Assembly: GCA_025453415.1 (NCBI GenBank)
Contig: JALOQL010000067.1
Location: 1 to 5,838 of the forward strand
DNA length: 5,838 nt
Source of the DNA: Minisyncoccota bacterium
GTDB taxonomy: Bacteria; Patescibacteriota; Minisyncoccia; Minisyncoccales; UBA5738
Direction of reading: 5' to 3'
Positions 5,324 to 5,838 of the stretch are shown here, piece after piece (position 1 is the first letter of the stretch; each line of letters begins with the position of its first letter). The translations under genes were made by a program, and so were the position numbers. The notes below the pieces were generated by a model. That model was not told the DNA's origin. It saw nothing but the letters and a program-made list of their open reading frames with translations, and did no database searches.

Positions 5324-5838
5324 TTACGCACTTTTCTTTGCGTAATTTATTTTTGAACCTTTGATTGCCTTTAGCAAGGAAGAAAAGGTTGCAAACGATG
5401 CCGCAAATAAAATTGGAAATGCTGGCATGAGATACAAATGGTTAATCGCAGGGAAAGAAGAAATATCGACTAAAATTACCAAAGCAATACGACTAAAAAA
5501 CATAAACCATAAACCCGTTGCAATGACCGCCAAACTGTCTAATCTGCTTTTCCTAAAAATAACCATAAGGGCCGTAGCAAAAAAAGAAAAAAGGCCCACT
5601 GAAAATATCCAAATTGTAATATTTTTATAAATTTTGATTAAATAATTTTTAATGGAACTCCAGTCGTTAAAGGAATTTTTTGTAGTCGTCAATTTAATTT
5701 CATCTAAATGAAAAACACCGCTGTTTGTATTTAAAAATTTTGCTTGATTATTTAAAAGTTCATTCAAATTAAGTGATTTGTATTCGCCACCATCAAAGTG
5801 AATCACACAATTAGCAGACTCCTTGACTTGAAATGAAA
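5324..5838 (-). CDS. Polytopic membrane protein of unknown function, C-terminal part
   Basis: The frame is open to the window edge, giving 170 residues of a C-terminus; the true start lies outside, and the GTG at 5806 is just an internal valine. The first 70 or so residues in view are polar, with asparagine-rich stretches and NSFNDW, and look like an extracytoplasmic loop. Three membrane segments follow at about 74-94, 100-123 and 134-156 (counting from the first full codon), with RKSRLD between the first two, and the protein ends in a lysine-rich tail KGSKINYAKKSA. Such a layout occurs at the C-terminus of polytopic glycan proteins, including GT-C-type glycosyltransferases and uncharacterised O-antigen-cluster membrane proteins, but no diagnostic motif is visible. 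Next to a DPM-like synthase and a GtrA-like protein it could be the transferase that uses the lipid-linked sugar. AT-rich like its neighbours. Confidence 0.75.
   Translation of the reverse strand, partial: SFQVKESANCVIHFDGGEYKSLNLNELLNNQAKFLNTNSGVFHLDEIKLTTTKNSFNDWSSIKNYLIKIYKNITIWIFSVGLFSFFATALMVIFRKSRLDSLAVIATGLWFMFFSRIALVILVDISSFPAINHLYLMPAFPILFAASFATFSSLLKAIKGSKINYAKKSA

Noticed and set aside
4697..5630. Plus-strand frames 4697-4918 and 5361-5630
   Set aside because: Antisense to the DPM-like transferase and the membrane protein, with no family features.
1..5838. CRISPR array, tRNA, rRNA, insertion sequence or integrase
   Set aside because: No regularly spaced repeats, cloverleaf-like segment, transposase motif or terminal inverted repeats with target duplications were seen on reading both strands.

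Overview
The window reads as part of a surface-polysaccharide (O-antigen, capsule or similar glycan) gene cluster from a Gram-negative-type bacterium. Every gene I can support lies on the minus strand. Reading in the direction of transcription (high to low coordinates) the order is: the C-terminal part of a polytopic membrane protein (5324-5838, cut by the window end), a dolichol-phosphate-sugar-synthase-like family 2 glycosyltransferase with a membrane tail (3976-5130), a GtrA-like small flippase (3513-3887), a class I SAM methyltransferase (2941-3498), a 379-base gap, two rhamnosyltransferase-like family 2 glycosyltransferases (1611-2561 and 699-1577), and an atypical NAD(P)-binding epimerase/dehydratase-like protein (1-657, cut by the window start).

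The cluster has two compositional halves. From about 2840 upward the DNA is AT-rich (bases 2941-3000 have 14 G/C of 60). Below that it is strongly GC-rich (bases 241-300 have 49 G/C of 60). The switch falls in the 2562-2940 gap, which also holds a hairpin just downstream of the methyltransferase, a possible small ORF with an Arg-Arg/Asp-Arg-Arg motif built on a DNA palindrome, and a candidate extended -10 promoter for the rhamnosyltransferase-like pair. The simplest reading is two separately acquired modules joined here. A second gap (5131-5323) contains a GC-rich patch and an open frame without a usable start codon that ends in an ATGA overlap with the 3976-5130 gene.

Functionally, the AT-rich half looks like a lipid-linked sugar side-branch module: the DPM-like enzyme would charge a polyprenyl phosphate with a sugar in the cytoplasm, the GtrA-like protein would help flip it, and the neighbouring polytopic protein could be the transferase using it. 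The methyltransferase may modify a sugar or terminal residue. The GC-rich half looks like repeat-unit assembly: two cytoplasmic transferases plus a nucleotide-sugar-modifying enzyme.

The organism cannot be fixed. A Desulfobacterota or other proteobacterial origin would fit the gene types, but this is a weak inference. I found no RNA genes, CRISPR arrays, insertion sequences or integrases. The genes belong to known broad families; the less ordinary points are the missing catalytic tyrosine in the epimerase-like protein, the composition switch and the two gap regions.
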